A stretch of DNA of 11,107 bases from Bacteroidales bacterium UBA1253 (lineage in GTDB: Bacteria; Bacteroidota; Bacteroidia; Bacteroidales; Paludibacteraceae): assembly GCA_002308815.1 (NCBI GenBank), contig DBVX01000053.1:5814-16920 (forward strand), in the 5' to 3' direction. The notes beneath the pieces were generated by a model that was given only the letters and a program-made list of their open reading frames with translations, searched no databases and was not told where the DNA came from. Position 1 is the stretch's first letter; each line of letters begins with the position of its first letter. A program made the translations under genes and the position numbers. Shown piece after piece: positions 1 through 6,544 of this stretch.

Positions 1-961
1 CCAGCCACACCTCCCACTGCATCAGCTCGTGAGGTTTGACCATCAGACCGAGCAGCAGGAACATCAGCAGCTGGCACAGCCACGTCAGTCCATCGAAGAA
101 AGACTTGGTCTGACGTTTGCGCACGAACTTCGAGTTGCCAATCATCAGACCGCCCATATAGACGGCAAGGTAACTGTTGCCCTTCATATAATAGGTGACG
201 GCGAATATGAAGATGCAGAAAGTCAGTATCATAATGGGGTATAGGCTCTCGTTGGTCAGTCTTGTCTTGCGCATCAGCGCAACCGCCGCCTTGCCGAGCG
301 CGAAACCCATCACCGCACCGACAATCAGCTGAACCACAATCTCCTGCGCGATGGTGAGCGCGCTGATGTCCGTTGTCTCACCGGCTGTCACGATGCCTAT
401 CAGCGTGATGGTCAGGATATACGCCATCGGGTCGTTGGCACCGGACTCCACTTCAAGCAGCGGACGCAGGTTGTGCTTCAGACCGATATTATTGGTCCGC
501 AGGGTGGAGAAGACGCTTGCCGAGTCGGTGGACGACATCGTGGATGCCATCAGCAGTGCCGTTGCGAACCCCACCGACACCAGCGCGTTGATCCAGCCGA
601 AAATGAAGTATATCAGTATGCCGGAAAAAAGAGCCGTGAGCATCACTCCGACTGTGGCGAGCGTCATACCCGGACCAATGACGGGACGGATGTCGGCTAT
701 CTTCGTGTCCATACCGCCCGAGAAGAGAATGACACACAGCGCAATCGTACTGATGGCCTGCATCGAGCCGATACTGATGCCGGATATGTAACCCACGCCA
801 TCCTCGCTGATCCACGAACCCAACCCGTCCGGACCGAACACCATTCCCACAGTCAGGAACAGCAGCAGCGCGGGCACGCCGAAACGGTTTCCGATGCGGT
901 CGGTGAAGATACTGGCGAAAAACAGCAGACTCAGTATCAGCAGGATGAGTTCTACTTGCAT
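1..961 (-). CDS. CPA-family K+(Na+)/H+ antiporter, C-terminus cut by window edge
   Basis: Inner-membrane monovalent cation/proton antiporter of the CPA (NhaP2/CvrA-like) group, expected to exchange K+ or Na+ for H+ and support pH and ion homeostasis. The first 320 residues are visible. The ATG at 961-959 begins MQVELILLIL and the frame stays open to the left edge. About nine or ten hydrophobic segments follow one another. The CPA signature residues are present: STDS at about 144-147 and ESGAND at about 172-177, which contains the ion-binding Asn-Asp pair. Family members of this type often continue into a cytoplasmic RCK/TrkA-C regulatory part, which would lie outside the window. The start is 3 bases after the stop of the exported thioredoxin, so the two are almost certainly co-transcribed. 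The ion transported cannot be read from the sequence. Confidence 0.9.
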   Translation of the reverse strand, partial: MQVELILLILSLLFFASIFTDRIGNRFGVPALLLFLTVGMVFGPDGLGSWISEDGVGYISGISIGSMQAISTIALCVILFSGGMDTKIADIRPVIGPGMTLATVGVMLTALFSGILIYFIFGWINALVSVGFATALLMASTMSSTDSASVFSTLRTNNIGLKHNLRPLLEVESGANDPMAYILTITLIGIVTAGETTDISALTIAQEIVVQLIVGAVMGFALGKAAVALMRKTRLTNESLYPIMILTFCIFIFAVTYYMKGNSYLAVYMGGLMIGNSKFVRKRQTKSFFDGLTWLCQLLMFLLLGLMVKPHELMQWEVWL

Positions 962-964
962 AGG

Positions 965-1396
965 TTATTGTTTCTTCTTGCCAAGAAGGAATTCCTCAAT
1001 AATCTGTTCAATGCTCTCCTGCGGGTACAACCCCTTGAGCAGCATCGGCTGACCTGATACTGGAACATAAAGAACCTGCGGAATGCTGGATATCTGGAAC
1101 ACGTATGCCAATTCACGCTCTTTCTCCGTGTCCGCTTTGTAGAACGCCACTTTCCCCTTGTACTTCTCGCTGAATTCTTCCATTATTGGCGCGAGACGCT
1201 TGCACGGACCGCACCACGTTGTGTAGAAATCAATCACGCAGGGACGCTTGCCCAAGTAGTTCCAAGTGGTGTCCTTCTTGTAGTTGAACACCTGATTTTG
1301 GAACTGTTCCGTCGTGATGTATTTAACTTCCGACTTCACACCCGTGGACATAGACAGCACGCACAGGGTCAGCAACTGAGGCAGAAAGCGTCTCAT
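965..1396 (-). CDS. Exported thioredoxin-fold protein (periplasmic thioredoxin)
   Basis: A 143-residue thioredoxin. Residues 1 to about 22 form a signal peptide (two Arg, a hydrophobic core, then a small polar stretch), so the protein should act in the periplasm or on the envelope. The redox motif WCGPCK lies at 61-66 (Cys62 and Cys65) and the conserved cis-proline is in SIP at about 104-106. The remaining length of roughly 120 residues is a single thioredoxin domain. It should reduce or exchange disulfides on envelope proteins, as described for exported thioredoxins of Bacteroides. The partner proteins are unknown. No lipobox is visible: Cys12 lies inside the hydrophobic core and lacks the expected preceding residues. 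The ATG overlaps the hpf stop by 4 bases (ATGA), which suggests translational coupling, and the antiporter gene follows after 3 bases. Confidence 0.92.
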   Translation of the reverse strand: MRRFLPQLLTLCVLSMSTGVKSEVKYITTEQFQNQVFNYKKDTTWNYLGKRPCVIDFYTTWCGPCKRLAPIMEEFSEKYKGKVAFYKADTEKERELAYVFQISSIPQVLYVPVSGQPMLLKGLYPQESIEQIIEEFLLGKKKQ

Positions 1397-1680
1397 TTGT
1401 CTTTCTGTTTTTCCAGTTGGCGGTCGATGGCTTCAAGGCATTCGTCTATGCCCTGCTCGAAGGTGTCGCAGGTCTTCTGCGCGAAGAGTTCGGATCCGAA
1501 TCCGATAACGCGGATGCGCGTCTCCTTGTTGAGGTTTGTCTCGGGTTTGACTACGGTCATACGTATCTCCATTTCAGCGGAAGCGGGAAGGAGTTTCTCG
1601 TAGCGGCGGGTCTTTTTGGAGATGTACTGGCGCAGATGATCCGCGATGTCAAAGTTGATGGATTGGATGTCAAGTGTCAT
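1393..1680 (-). CDS. hpf: Ribosome hibernation promoting factor, short form (Hpf/RaiA family)
   Basis: A 95-residue protein with the S30AE/sigma-54 modulation fold. The N-terminal strand (MTLDIQSINFDI) leads into a helix rich in Arg and Lys (HLRQYISKKTRRYEKL). Further strands (EMEIRMTVV, ETRIRVIGF) and a second helix (TFEQGIDECLEAIDRQLEK) follow. The family binds the decoding region of the 30S subunit and inactivates ribosomes as 100S dimers or idle 70S particles when growth stops. The length matches short Hpf, and the C-terminal dimerisation domain of long Hpf is absent. It lies 20 bases after the xerC-like stop and overlaps the thioredoxin start by 4 bases. In many Bacteroidales hpf follows xerC and precedes tRNA genes and tuf; here the thioredoxin and antiporter genes follow instead. 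Confidence 0.88.
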   Translation of the reverse strand: MTLDIQSINFDIADHLRQYISKKTRRYEKLLPASAEMEIRMTVVKPETNLNKETRIRVIGFGSELFAQKTCDTFEQGIDECLEAIDRQLEKQKDK

Positions 1681-1700
1681 AATGATTGTGTTTTTAAGGG

Positions 1701-2597
1701 TTATTGTATTTGTTTGTCGGCTCTCGGATGAGTCTGATTGTATGCATTGAGTATCTGCTCAAACGTAGTGTGTGAATAGACTTCGGTTGCTGCCAGTGAT
1801 GTGTGTCCCAGTAACGCCTGGATGGCGCGTATATCCGCACCGTTGTTCAGCATCTCGGTGGCGAATGTATGCCGGAACACGTGGGGTGAGTGCTTTTTGA
1901 GGAAAGAGAATTCTTCCATCCGCTTGGTGACGATTTTGTACAATCTGTCGCGACTCAAAGGTACTGTCTCACCATTCTTTCTCCAATCCACAAAAAACGT
2001 GCCATTGCCGGTGTTCCTCACTTGTCTGTACCGCTCTATCTGATGGCACAGCCGATCGCCTATCGGAATGATACGCTCTTTCCTTCTTTTGCCGAAAACC
2101 CGTATCTGTTTCTCTCCGGTATCCACATCGCTGTCCTGTAGTCCGGTCATTTCGGCACGCCGCATACCGGTCTGAAACAGCATCTCCAGAATAAGGCAGT
2201 CGCGGATGCTAACCGGATCATCGGCACTCCCCTCATATTCGGCGGCTTTTTCTATCTGTGGAGGACGGAAAAAAACAGGCAGGGGCTTGTCGGCTTTCGG
2301 TGTCTGTATGCCCCGCGTCACGTCCTTCTCCACCACCGACAGGCGGAGCAGGAACTTGAAAAAGGAATGCAGGGCGGCCAGTTTCTGCTTTACGCTCCGA
2401 GGCGCGTTCTTCTTGTCCTCGTTGAGATAAATCATCCAGTCGCGGACATCCTGACCTGTCACCCGACGGACACTCTCACGATTCAGGTCATTTCCGCTGA
2501 AGGCACTGAAACTGACGAGAGCGTCATTGTACGCCCTCACAGTTAGCGGCGAACACTTCTTTTCCACAGCAATATAATCCAGAAAGGAGTCAATCAC
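1701..2597 (-). CDS. xerC: XerC-type tyrosine recombinase, GTG start
   Basis: A 298-residue site-specific recombinase of the phage-integrase family. An N-terminal SAM-like DNA-binding domain (about 1-95) is followed by the catalytic domain (about 105-290). The catalytic set is intact: Arg146 in TGMRRAE, a Lys in the GKRRKER hairpin (about 170-173), His239 and Arg242 in SPHVFRHTFAT, His265 in LLGHTSL, and nucleophile Tyr274 in EVYSHT. Length and motifs fit the chromosomal XerC/XerD proteins that resolve chromosome dimers at dif, not a mobile-element integrase. No element ends or attachment repeats were seen nearby. The start is GTG at 2597-2595: an in-frame TAA lies two codons upstream and the first in-frame ATG is 55 codons downstream. 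The gene overlaps the upstream kinase stop by 8 bases. The choice of XerC over XerD rests mainly on adjacency to hpf. Confidence 0.85.
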   Translation of the reverse strand: MIDSFLDYIAVEKKCSPLTVRAYNDALVSFSAFSGNDLNRESVRRVTGQDVRDWMIYLNEDKKNAPRSVKQKLAALHSFFKFLLRLSVVEKDVTRGIQTPKADKPLPVFFRPPQIEKAAEYEGSADDPVSIRDCLILEMLFQTGMRRAEMTGLQDSDVDTGEKQIRVFGKRRKERIIPIGDRLCHQIERYRQVRNTGNGTFFVDWRKNGETVPLSRDRLYKIVTKRMEEFSFLKKHSPHVFRHTFATEMLNNGADIRAIQALLGHTSLAATEVYSHTTFEQILNAYNQTHPRADKQIQ

Positions 2598-3219
2598 GGT
2601 TTAACTGTGAGAAGAGACCGAACAGTTCCGCGTCTATATGGTCGGTTATCCAGCGGAAGTCGTCCGCGTTGTCACCGAATTTTATCCTGTCGCCATCGAC
2701 GATAAGCAGTCTGCCCTTGTAATCACTGATCCAAGCCTCGTATTTGTCGTTGAGTCCTTGCAAGTAGTCAATGCGCATACCCGATTCGTACTCGCGTCCT
2801 CTTTTCTGTATCTGCGCGACCAGATTGGGTATGCCCGAACGGATATAGATGAGCAGGTCGGGCATACGCACAAGCGACATCATCAGGTTGAACAGATCCT
2901 CGTAGTTCTCGAAGTCGCGGTCAGACATGTACCCCTGCTCGTGCAGATTGGGCGCGAAAATGCGCGCGTCCTCATAAATTGTTCTGTCCTGTATGATGTA
3001 CTCGTCGGATTGGGATATCTCCACTACGTCCTGAAAACGCTTGTTAAGAAAATATACCTGTAGATTGAAGGACCAGCGCGACATGTCCGCATAGAAATCC
3101 TCAAGATATGGATTGAACTCGACGGACTCAAAGCGCGGAGTCCAGTTGTAGTGTCTGGCAAGCATGTTGGTGAGGGTGGTTTTGCCGCACCCTATGTTCC
3201 CTGCGATGGCGATGTGCAT
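2590..3219 (-). CDS. Deoxynucleoside kinase, second copy of a tandem pair
   Basis: A 209-residue cytoplasmic deoxynucleoside kinase of the dNK family (deoxyadenosine, deoxyguanosine or deoxycytidine kinase), which phosphorylates salvaged deoxynucleosides to the 5'-monophosphates. The P-loop GNIGCGKTT lies at 7-15, with Lys13 for ATP phosphates. The Asp-Arg motif (QDRT) is at 77-80 and the Arg-rich LID segment (QKRGREYE) at 138-145. Length is normal for the family. By eye, about 90 of the first 160 positions match the neighbouring kinase (3259-3900) without gaps, so the two are paralogues, probably from an old duplication. Tandem kinases of this family form heterodimers with different base preferences in Lactobacillus; a similar arrangement here is inference. 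The gene follows its paralogue after 39 bases and overlaps the recombinase start by 8. The preferred base cannot be assigned. Confidence 0.9.
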   Translation of the reverse strand: MHIAIAGNIGCGKTTLTNMLARHYNWTPRFESVEFNPYLEDFYADMSRWSFNLQVYFLNKRFQDVVEISQSDEYIIQDRTIYEDARIFAPNLHEQGYMSDRDFENYEDLFNLMMSLVRMPDLLIYIRSGIPNLVAQIQKRGREYESGMRIDYLQGLNDKYEAWISDYKGRLLIVDGDRIKFGDNADDFRWITDHIDAELFGLFSQLNRD

Positions 3220-3258
3220 AGTTTATGGGTAGTTATATGTGTTTCGTTGTCCGGATGA

Positions 3259-3900
3259 TTATTGCCGGTTTTTCCAATTGTGTACGGAGAAGAGTCCGAA
3301 GAGTTGGGCATCTATTTTGTCCAGCACCTGACGGAAATCCTCTGGACGGTTCTCGAAGTCGAGTTGGTCGGATTCTATCACAAGGACGTTGCCGTCGTAT
3401 TGTCGGAAGATGAAATCCTCATACCGTTCGTTGAGGTCTTTGAGGTAGTCAATCTGCATCATCTGCTCGTAACCCCTGCCGCGTTTCTGAATCTGCCCAA
3501 TCAAAGCGGGTACGGACTTGCGCAAATAGATGAGCATATCGGGCAATCGGATGAGGTTTTTAAGATTGCCGAACAGTTCCATATACGTGGTGTAGTCGCG
3601 CTCGCTCAGATCGCCCCGGAGGTAGTTGTTCCTGACAAAGACAAACACACCTTCATACAGGCTTCTGTCCTGCACGATGGTGTGAGAGGTCTGCTGCACG
3701 GCGAGCAGGTCTTTGAAGCGTTCTTTGAGGAAATAGGTCTCGAGACAGAACGACCAGCGCGGGATGTCCTTGTAGTAATCCTCCAGATAAGGGTTGAACG
3801 TCACGCTCTCGAAGCGCGGTTCCCAGCCGTAATAACGAGCCAGCATACGTGTCAGCGTTGTCTTACCTGCTCCTATGTTTCCTGCGATGGCGATATACAT
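3259..3900 (-). CDS. Deoxynucleoside kinase, first copy of a tandem pair
   Basis: A 213-residue dNK-family kinase for deoxynucleoside salvage in the cytoplasm. The P-loop GNIGAGKTT is at 7-15, QDRS at 77-80 and the LID segment QKRGRGYE at 138-145. The start chosen is the ATG at 3900-3898 (MYIAIAGNIG), which matches the first residue of the paralogue. The frame stays open upstream to 4020, but those codons run through the probable promoter at 3950-3957 and encode no family-like sequence. This is the first gene of the leftward operon. Compared with its paralogue, the region after the Asp-Arg motif (about 81-100) and the C-terminal end diverge most, so substrate preference or regulation may differ between the two. 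Confidence 0.9.
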   Translation of the reverse strand: MYIAIAGNIGAGKTTLTRMLARYYGWEPRFESVTFNPYLEDYYKDIPRWSFCLETYFLKERFKDLLAVQQTSHTIVQDRSLYEGVFVFVRNNYLRGDLSERDYTTYMELFGNLKNLIRLPDMLIYLRKSVPALIGQIQKRGRGYEQMMQIDYLKDLNERYEDFIFRQYDGNVLVIESDQLDFENRPEDFRQVLDKIDAQLFGLFSVHNWKNRQ

Positions 3901-3949
3901 CCCGACAGACTTTGCTTTTTCACACGGACGATTCCTATTATAGTGCGGG

Positions 3950-3980
3950 CAAAGGTAGAATTTAATGCGGAATAAAAAAA
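3950..3980 (-). promoter_or_regulatory. Probable Bacteroidota-type promoter of the leftward kinase operon
   Basis: On the minus strand positions 3957-3950 read TACCTTTG, an exact TAnnTTTG -7 element. About 19-21 bases upstream there is only a T-rich stretch (minus-strand T run at about 3980-3974) in place of a clean TTTG. Transcription would start near 3945, giving a leader of about 45 bases before the ATG at 3900. This supports the shorter start chosen for the first kinase. Confidence 0.6.
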
Positions 3981-4070
3981 ATATACAGATATAAAACGAT
4001 AAATTGTCAGAAGACAGCACTCAACTGTACGTAAAAAACATCATAGAATGTCAAAAAATAACAATAACGC

Positions 4071-4101
4071 TTTGAAAAGAGCGAAACAAGCCGTATCTTT
4101 G
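4071..4101 (+). promoter_or_regulatory. Probable primary promoter of the mreBCD-mrdA-rodA operon
   Basis: TTTG at 4071-4074, a 19-base spacer, then TATCTTTG at 4094-4101. This matches the Bacteroidota housekeeping promoter (-33 TTTG, 19-21 bases, -7 TAnnTTTG) exactly. Transcription would begin near 4107, leaving a leader of about 85 bases before the mreB ATG. The leader just before the ATG is A-rich and has no Shine-Dalgarno sequence, as is common in this phylum. Confidence 0.75.
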
Positions 4102-4161
4102 TGCGTTTTTCGTTCACGAGCCGTTGACGATAGCGGAACGGCAGAAAGAATAGCGAAACAG
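4080..4161 (+). repeat. Short motif AGCGRAACRG-like, three direct copies
   Basis: Copies begin at 4080 (AGCGAAACAAG), 4132 (AGCGGAACGG) and 4152 (AGCGAAACAG). The second and third share ATAGCGRAACRG (starting at 4130 and 4150) and are exactly 20 bases apart, about two helical turns. The first lies between the -33 and -7 elements of the mreB promoter. The other two lie in the untranslated leader. This could be a regulator binding site, but the motif is short and degenerate and may be chance. Confidence 0.3.
4120..4142 (+). promoter_or_regulatory. Small inverted repeat in the mreB leader
   Basis: GCCGTT at 4120-4125 pairs with AACGGC at 4137-4142 around an 11-base loop. It would form a 6-base-pair hairpin in the leader RNA. 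A second, AU-rich pair (AAGAAT 4146-4151 with ATTCTT 4167-4172) follows. No T-run comes after either, so neither looks like a terminator. A role is possible but unproven. Confidence 0.25.
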
Positions 4162-4193
4162 GATTCATTCTTACTATAAAAACACAAAGCAAT

Positions 4194-5213
4194 ATGGGTT
4201 TGTTCTCATTCACACAGGAGCTCGCCATAGACCTCGGCACGGCGAACACAATAATCATGATGAACGACAAGGTGATGGTGGACGAGCCGTCGGTGGTTGC
4301 CATCAACACATCAAACAACCAGATGGTTGCCGTAGGTCGGAAGGCACAGCAGATGATAGGCAAGGGCGGCACAATGATCAAGACGACGCGTCCGTTGCGT
4401 GACGGCGTAATCGCGGATTTCTATGCCTGCGAGATGATGATTCGCGGTCTGATACAGATGATACCCGAAAAGCACAAGCTGTTCACACCGAGTATCCGTC
4501 TGGTAATCTGCATCCCGTCGGGTTCGACGGAGGTTGAAATCCGTGCCGTACGCGACAGCAGCGAACATGCGGGCGGCAGAGACGTATATATGATATTTGA
4601 GCCGATGGCCGCTGCACTGGGTATGGGTATTGACGTGGAGGCACCGGAAGGATGCATGGTGGTGGATATAGGCGGCGGTACGACGGAGATTGCGGTTATC
4701 TCGTTGGGCGGCATCGTGACCAACAAGTCCATCAAGACGGCAGGCGACGAGTTCAACAGCGACATCATCGAGTACATGGGCCGTATGCACAATCTGAAGA
4801 TAGACGAGCCGACAGCAGAGCGCATCAAGATAGCAGTTGGTTCAGCATTGCCCGAATTGGACGAGCCTCTGAACGACTACGAGGTAATCGGTCCGAACAA
4901 AGTGACCGCCCTTCCGCTGATAGTGCCGGTAAGTTATCAGGAGATAGCGCACTGTCTCGACAAGAGCATCATCAAGATAGAAGGCGCCGTGCTTCAAGCA
5001 CTGGACAACACGCCTCCCGAACTGTATGCGGATATCGTGAAACGCGGCATCTTCCTGACCGGCGGCGGCGCACTGCTTCACGGCCTCGCCAAACGTCTGA
5101 CGGACAAGACGACTATCCAATTCCACGTGGCGGAGGATCCGCTGCACGCCGTTTCACGCGGCACAGCCATCGCGCTGAAGAACGTGAAGAACTTCGCTTT
5201 CCTGATGCGGTAA
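4194..5213 (+). CDS. mreB: Rod shape-determining protein MreB (bacterial actin)
   Basis: A 339-residue actin homologue that polymerises with ATP under the inner membrane and guides lateral-wall synthesis. The phosphate-1 motif DLGTANT is at 13-19, the FEPMAAA segment with the likely catalytic Glu136 at 135-141, phosphate-2 DIGGGTTE at 158-165, and the adenosine motif TGGGALLHG at 289-297. The N-terminus (MGLFSFTQEL) gives the short amphipathic membrane-contacting end seen in the family. Length is typical. It is the first gene of the elongation operon, about 85 bases after the predicted transcription start. mreC begins 15 bases after its TAA. Nothing in the sequence suggests loss of function. 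Confidence 0.97.
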   Translation: MGLFSFTQELAIDLGTANTIIMMNDKVMVDEPSVVAINTSNNQMVAVGRKAQQMIGKGGTMIKTTRPLRDGVIADFYACEMMIRGLIQMIPEKHKLFTPSIRLVICIPSGSTEVEIRAVRDSSEHAGGRDVYMIFEPMAAALGMGIDVEAPEGCMVVDIGGGTTEIAVISLGGIVTNKSIKTAGDEFNSDIIEYMGRMHNLKIDEPTAERIKIAVGSALPELDEPLNDYEVIGPNKVTALPLIVPVSYQEIAHCLDKSIIKIEGAVLQALDNTPPELYADIVKRGIFLTGGGALLHGLAKRLTDKTTIQFHVAEDPLHAVSRGTAIALKNVKNFAFLMR

Positions 5214-5228
5214 AAACGAAAGGGCGGT

Positions 5229-6053
5229 ATGCACAACCTGCTGCGGCTGATACAGAAATATGGCAACTTCCTGCTTTTTCTGGCAATGGAAGTTGCCGCT
5301 TTCTTATGGATGGTCTCGGAGCAGAAGTTGCAGCAGTCCACCTTCCTTTCGGCATCGAACACGCTGACGGCATCGTTCAACCTGATGCTGACGAACACGG
5401 ACGAATACTTCCATCTCCGCGAGGAGAACGCTGTTCTTGCAGAAGAGAACGCGCGTCTGCGTGGTCAGGTGAACCATCTGCAGGGAATGGTGGAGGATTC
5501 GGTGGAAAGGGACAGCGCGTATGTCTATTCACACCTTCGCTGGAGTTACCAGCCAGCCAGAGTAGTGGACGTGGCGACCAACAGTCGGCACAACTACCTC
5601 GTCCTGAACAAGGGCGCACGTGACAACGTGCACGAAGGGCAAGGCGTGCTGTCACACGACGGCGTGGTGGGAATCGTGTCGGCGGTGAACCTTCATTTCG
5701 CACAAGTCATACCCGTCATCCATCCGAAGATGCGCCTTTCGTGCCGCATCCGGCGGAACGGGCAGATGGGCTTTCTGGTATGGAACGGACCTTCGCCCCG
5801 CTATGCCAATCTGACGGATATTGGCAGGCATATACTTGTAGAGGAGGGTGACACGATAGAGACGAATGGTCTGACGGGTCTGTTTCCGGAAGGAATTCCC
5901 ATCGGGGTAATCGACCGCGTGGAGTTGCCGGACGGAGACACCTATTACAACCTGCGCGTGTTGTTGGCGACCGATTTCAAGAGCCTTCGGTACGTGCAGA
6001 TAGTCCATAACCCCCTTGCCGCTGAGCAAGACAGTATGCGCCTGAAACAATGA
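5229..6053 (+). CDS. mreC: Rod shape-determining protein MreC
   Basis: A 274-residue bitopic membrane protein of the elongasome. A single N-terminal membrane segment lies at about 13-30, then a coiled-coil stretch (about 62-92, with HLREENAVLAEENARLRGQ). The periplasmic beta-domain follows, with the family motifs NKGARDNVHEGQGVLS (127-142), DGVVGIV (144-150) and GLFPEGIPIG (217-226). MreC is thought to dimerise through the coiled coil and activate the PBP2-RodA pair, coupling it to MreB. Length is in the normal range. The stop overlaps the mreD start by 4 bases (ATGA at 6050-6053). Confidence 0.95.
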   Translation: MHNLLRLIQKYGNFLLFLAMEVAAFLWMVSEQKLQQSTFLSASNTLTASFNLMLTNTDEYFHLREENAVLAEENARLRGQVNHLQGMVEDSVERDSAYVYSHLRWSYQPARVVDVATNSRHNYLVLNKGARDNVHEGQGVLSHDGVVGIVSAVNLHFAQVIPVIHPKMRLSCRIRRNGQMGFLVWNGPSPRYANLTDIGRHILVEEGDTIETNGLTGLFPEGIPIGVIDRVELPDGDTYYNLRVLLATDFKSLRYVQIVHNPLAAEQDSMRLKQ

Positions 6054-6544
6054 AATGGTTCCGCATCATAGTCGCCGCGCTGTTTCTGCTTTTCGTGCAG
6101 ACAACCGTGTTCAACAACCTGCACGTGCTGGGATTCTGCCATCCTTTCGTGTATGTGCTGTTTCTCATCTGCCTGCCTGTTATGCCGCGCTGGGAAGAGC
6201 AACTGATTGGTCTGGCAATGGGTGTGACTATGGACTGCATCTGTTCCTCTCCGGGCATTCATACGGCAGCGTGTGCGGCAGTGTCATGGATCAAGCCGCT
6301 GATGCTGGCGCGCATGGTGCAGGAGTCGGAGCGGATAGTCGGTCCGATAGTTCCTCTGAACGCCGGTGTCCAACCGTTCATCCGTTTGGTCGTTCTTCTG
6401 ACCCTGCTGCATCACCTGGCGGTCTTCTCGCTTGATGCATGGAGCTGGAGTCTCTGGTACTGGGTACTGTTAGAGACTGTAATCAGTTCCGTTGTGACTA
6501 TCGGAGGCGGTTTTGTATATGGATTTCTGCTTCACAGGTCATGA
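6050..6544 (+). CDS. mreD: Rod shape-determining protein MreD
   Basis: A 164-residue integral membrane protein with about five hydrophobic segments, beginning MKWFRIIVAALFLLFVQ. Sequence conservation in this family is low, so the call rests on size, membrane topology, the FNNLHVLG and GLAMGVTMDC segments, and position between mreC and the PBP2 gene. MreD sits in the inner membrane with MreC and helps assemble the lateral-wall synthesis complex. Both ends overlap their neighbours by 4 bases (ATGA at 6050-6053 and at 6541-6544), which points to tight translational coupling. Confidence 0.93.
   Translation: MKWFRIIVAALFLLFVQTTVFNNLHVLGFCHPFVYVLFLICLPVMPRWEEQLIGLAMGVTMDCICSSPGIHTAACAAVSWIKPLMLARMVQESERIVGPIVPLNAGVQPFIRLVVLLTLLHHLAVFSLDAWSWSLWYWVLLETVISSVVTIGGGFVYGFLLHRS

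Noticed and set aside
351..1057. Plus-strand open frames opposite the antiporter and thioredoxin genes.
   Set aside because: They mirror conserved minus-strand genes and show no domain features of their own.
1760..1767. TACGTTTG on the minus strand near the end of xerC, a possible internal promoter for hpf.
   Set aside because: It matches the -7 element, but no TTTG lies 19-21 bases upstream and the sequence encodes conserved recombinase residues; left unproven.
1701..2597. The tyrosine recombinase as integrase of a mobile element.
   Set aside because: Length, intact XerC-like motifs, adjacency to hpf, operon packing and absence of attachment repeats or cargo genes favour a chromosomal Xer protein.
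3901..4020. N-terminal extension of the first deoxynucleoside kinase by 40 codons.
   Set aside because: It runs through the predicted promoter, has no family similarity, and the ATG at 3900 matches the paralogue's start exactly.
4652..5623. Long open frame spanning the mreB-mreC junction on the plus strand.
   Set aside because: Low-complexity Arg/Ser-rich translation out of frame with two clearly conserved genes; a shadow caused by base composition.
6439..6540. 34-codon upstream extension of PBP2.
   Set aside because: It lies wholly inside mreD in another frame; the ATG at 6541 gives the usual short cytoplasmic end and an ATGA junction.
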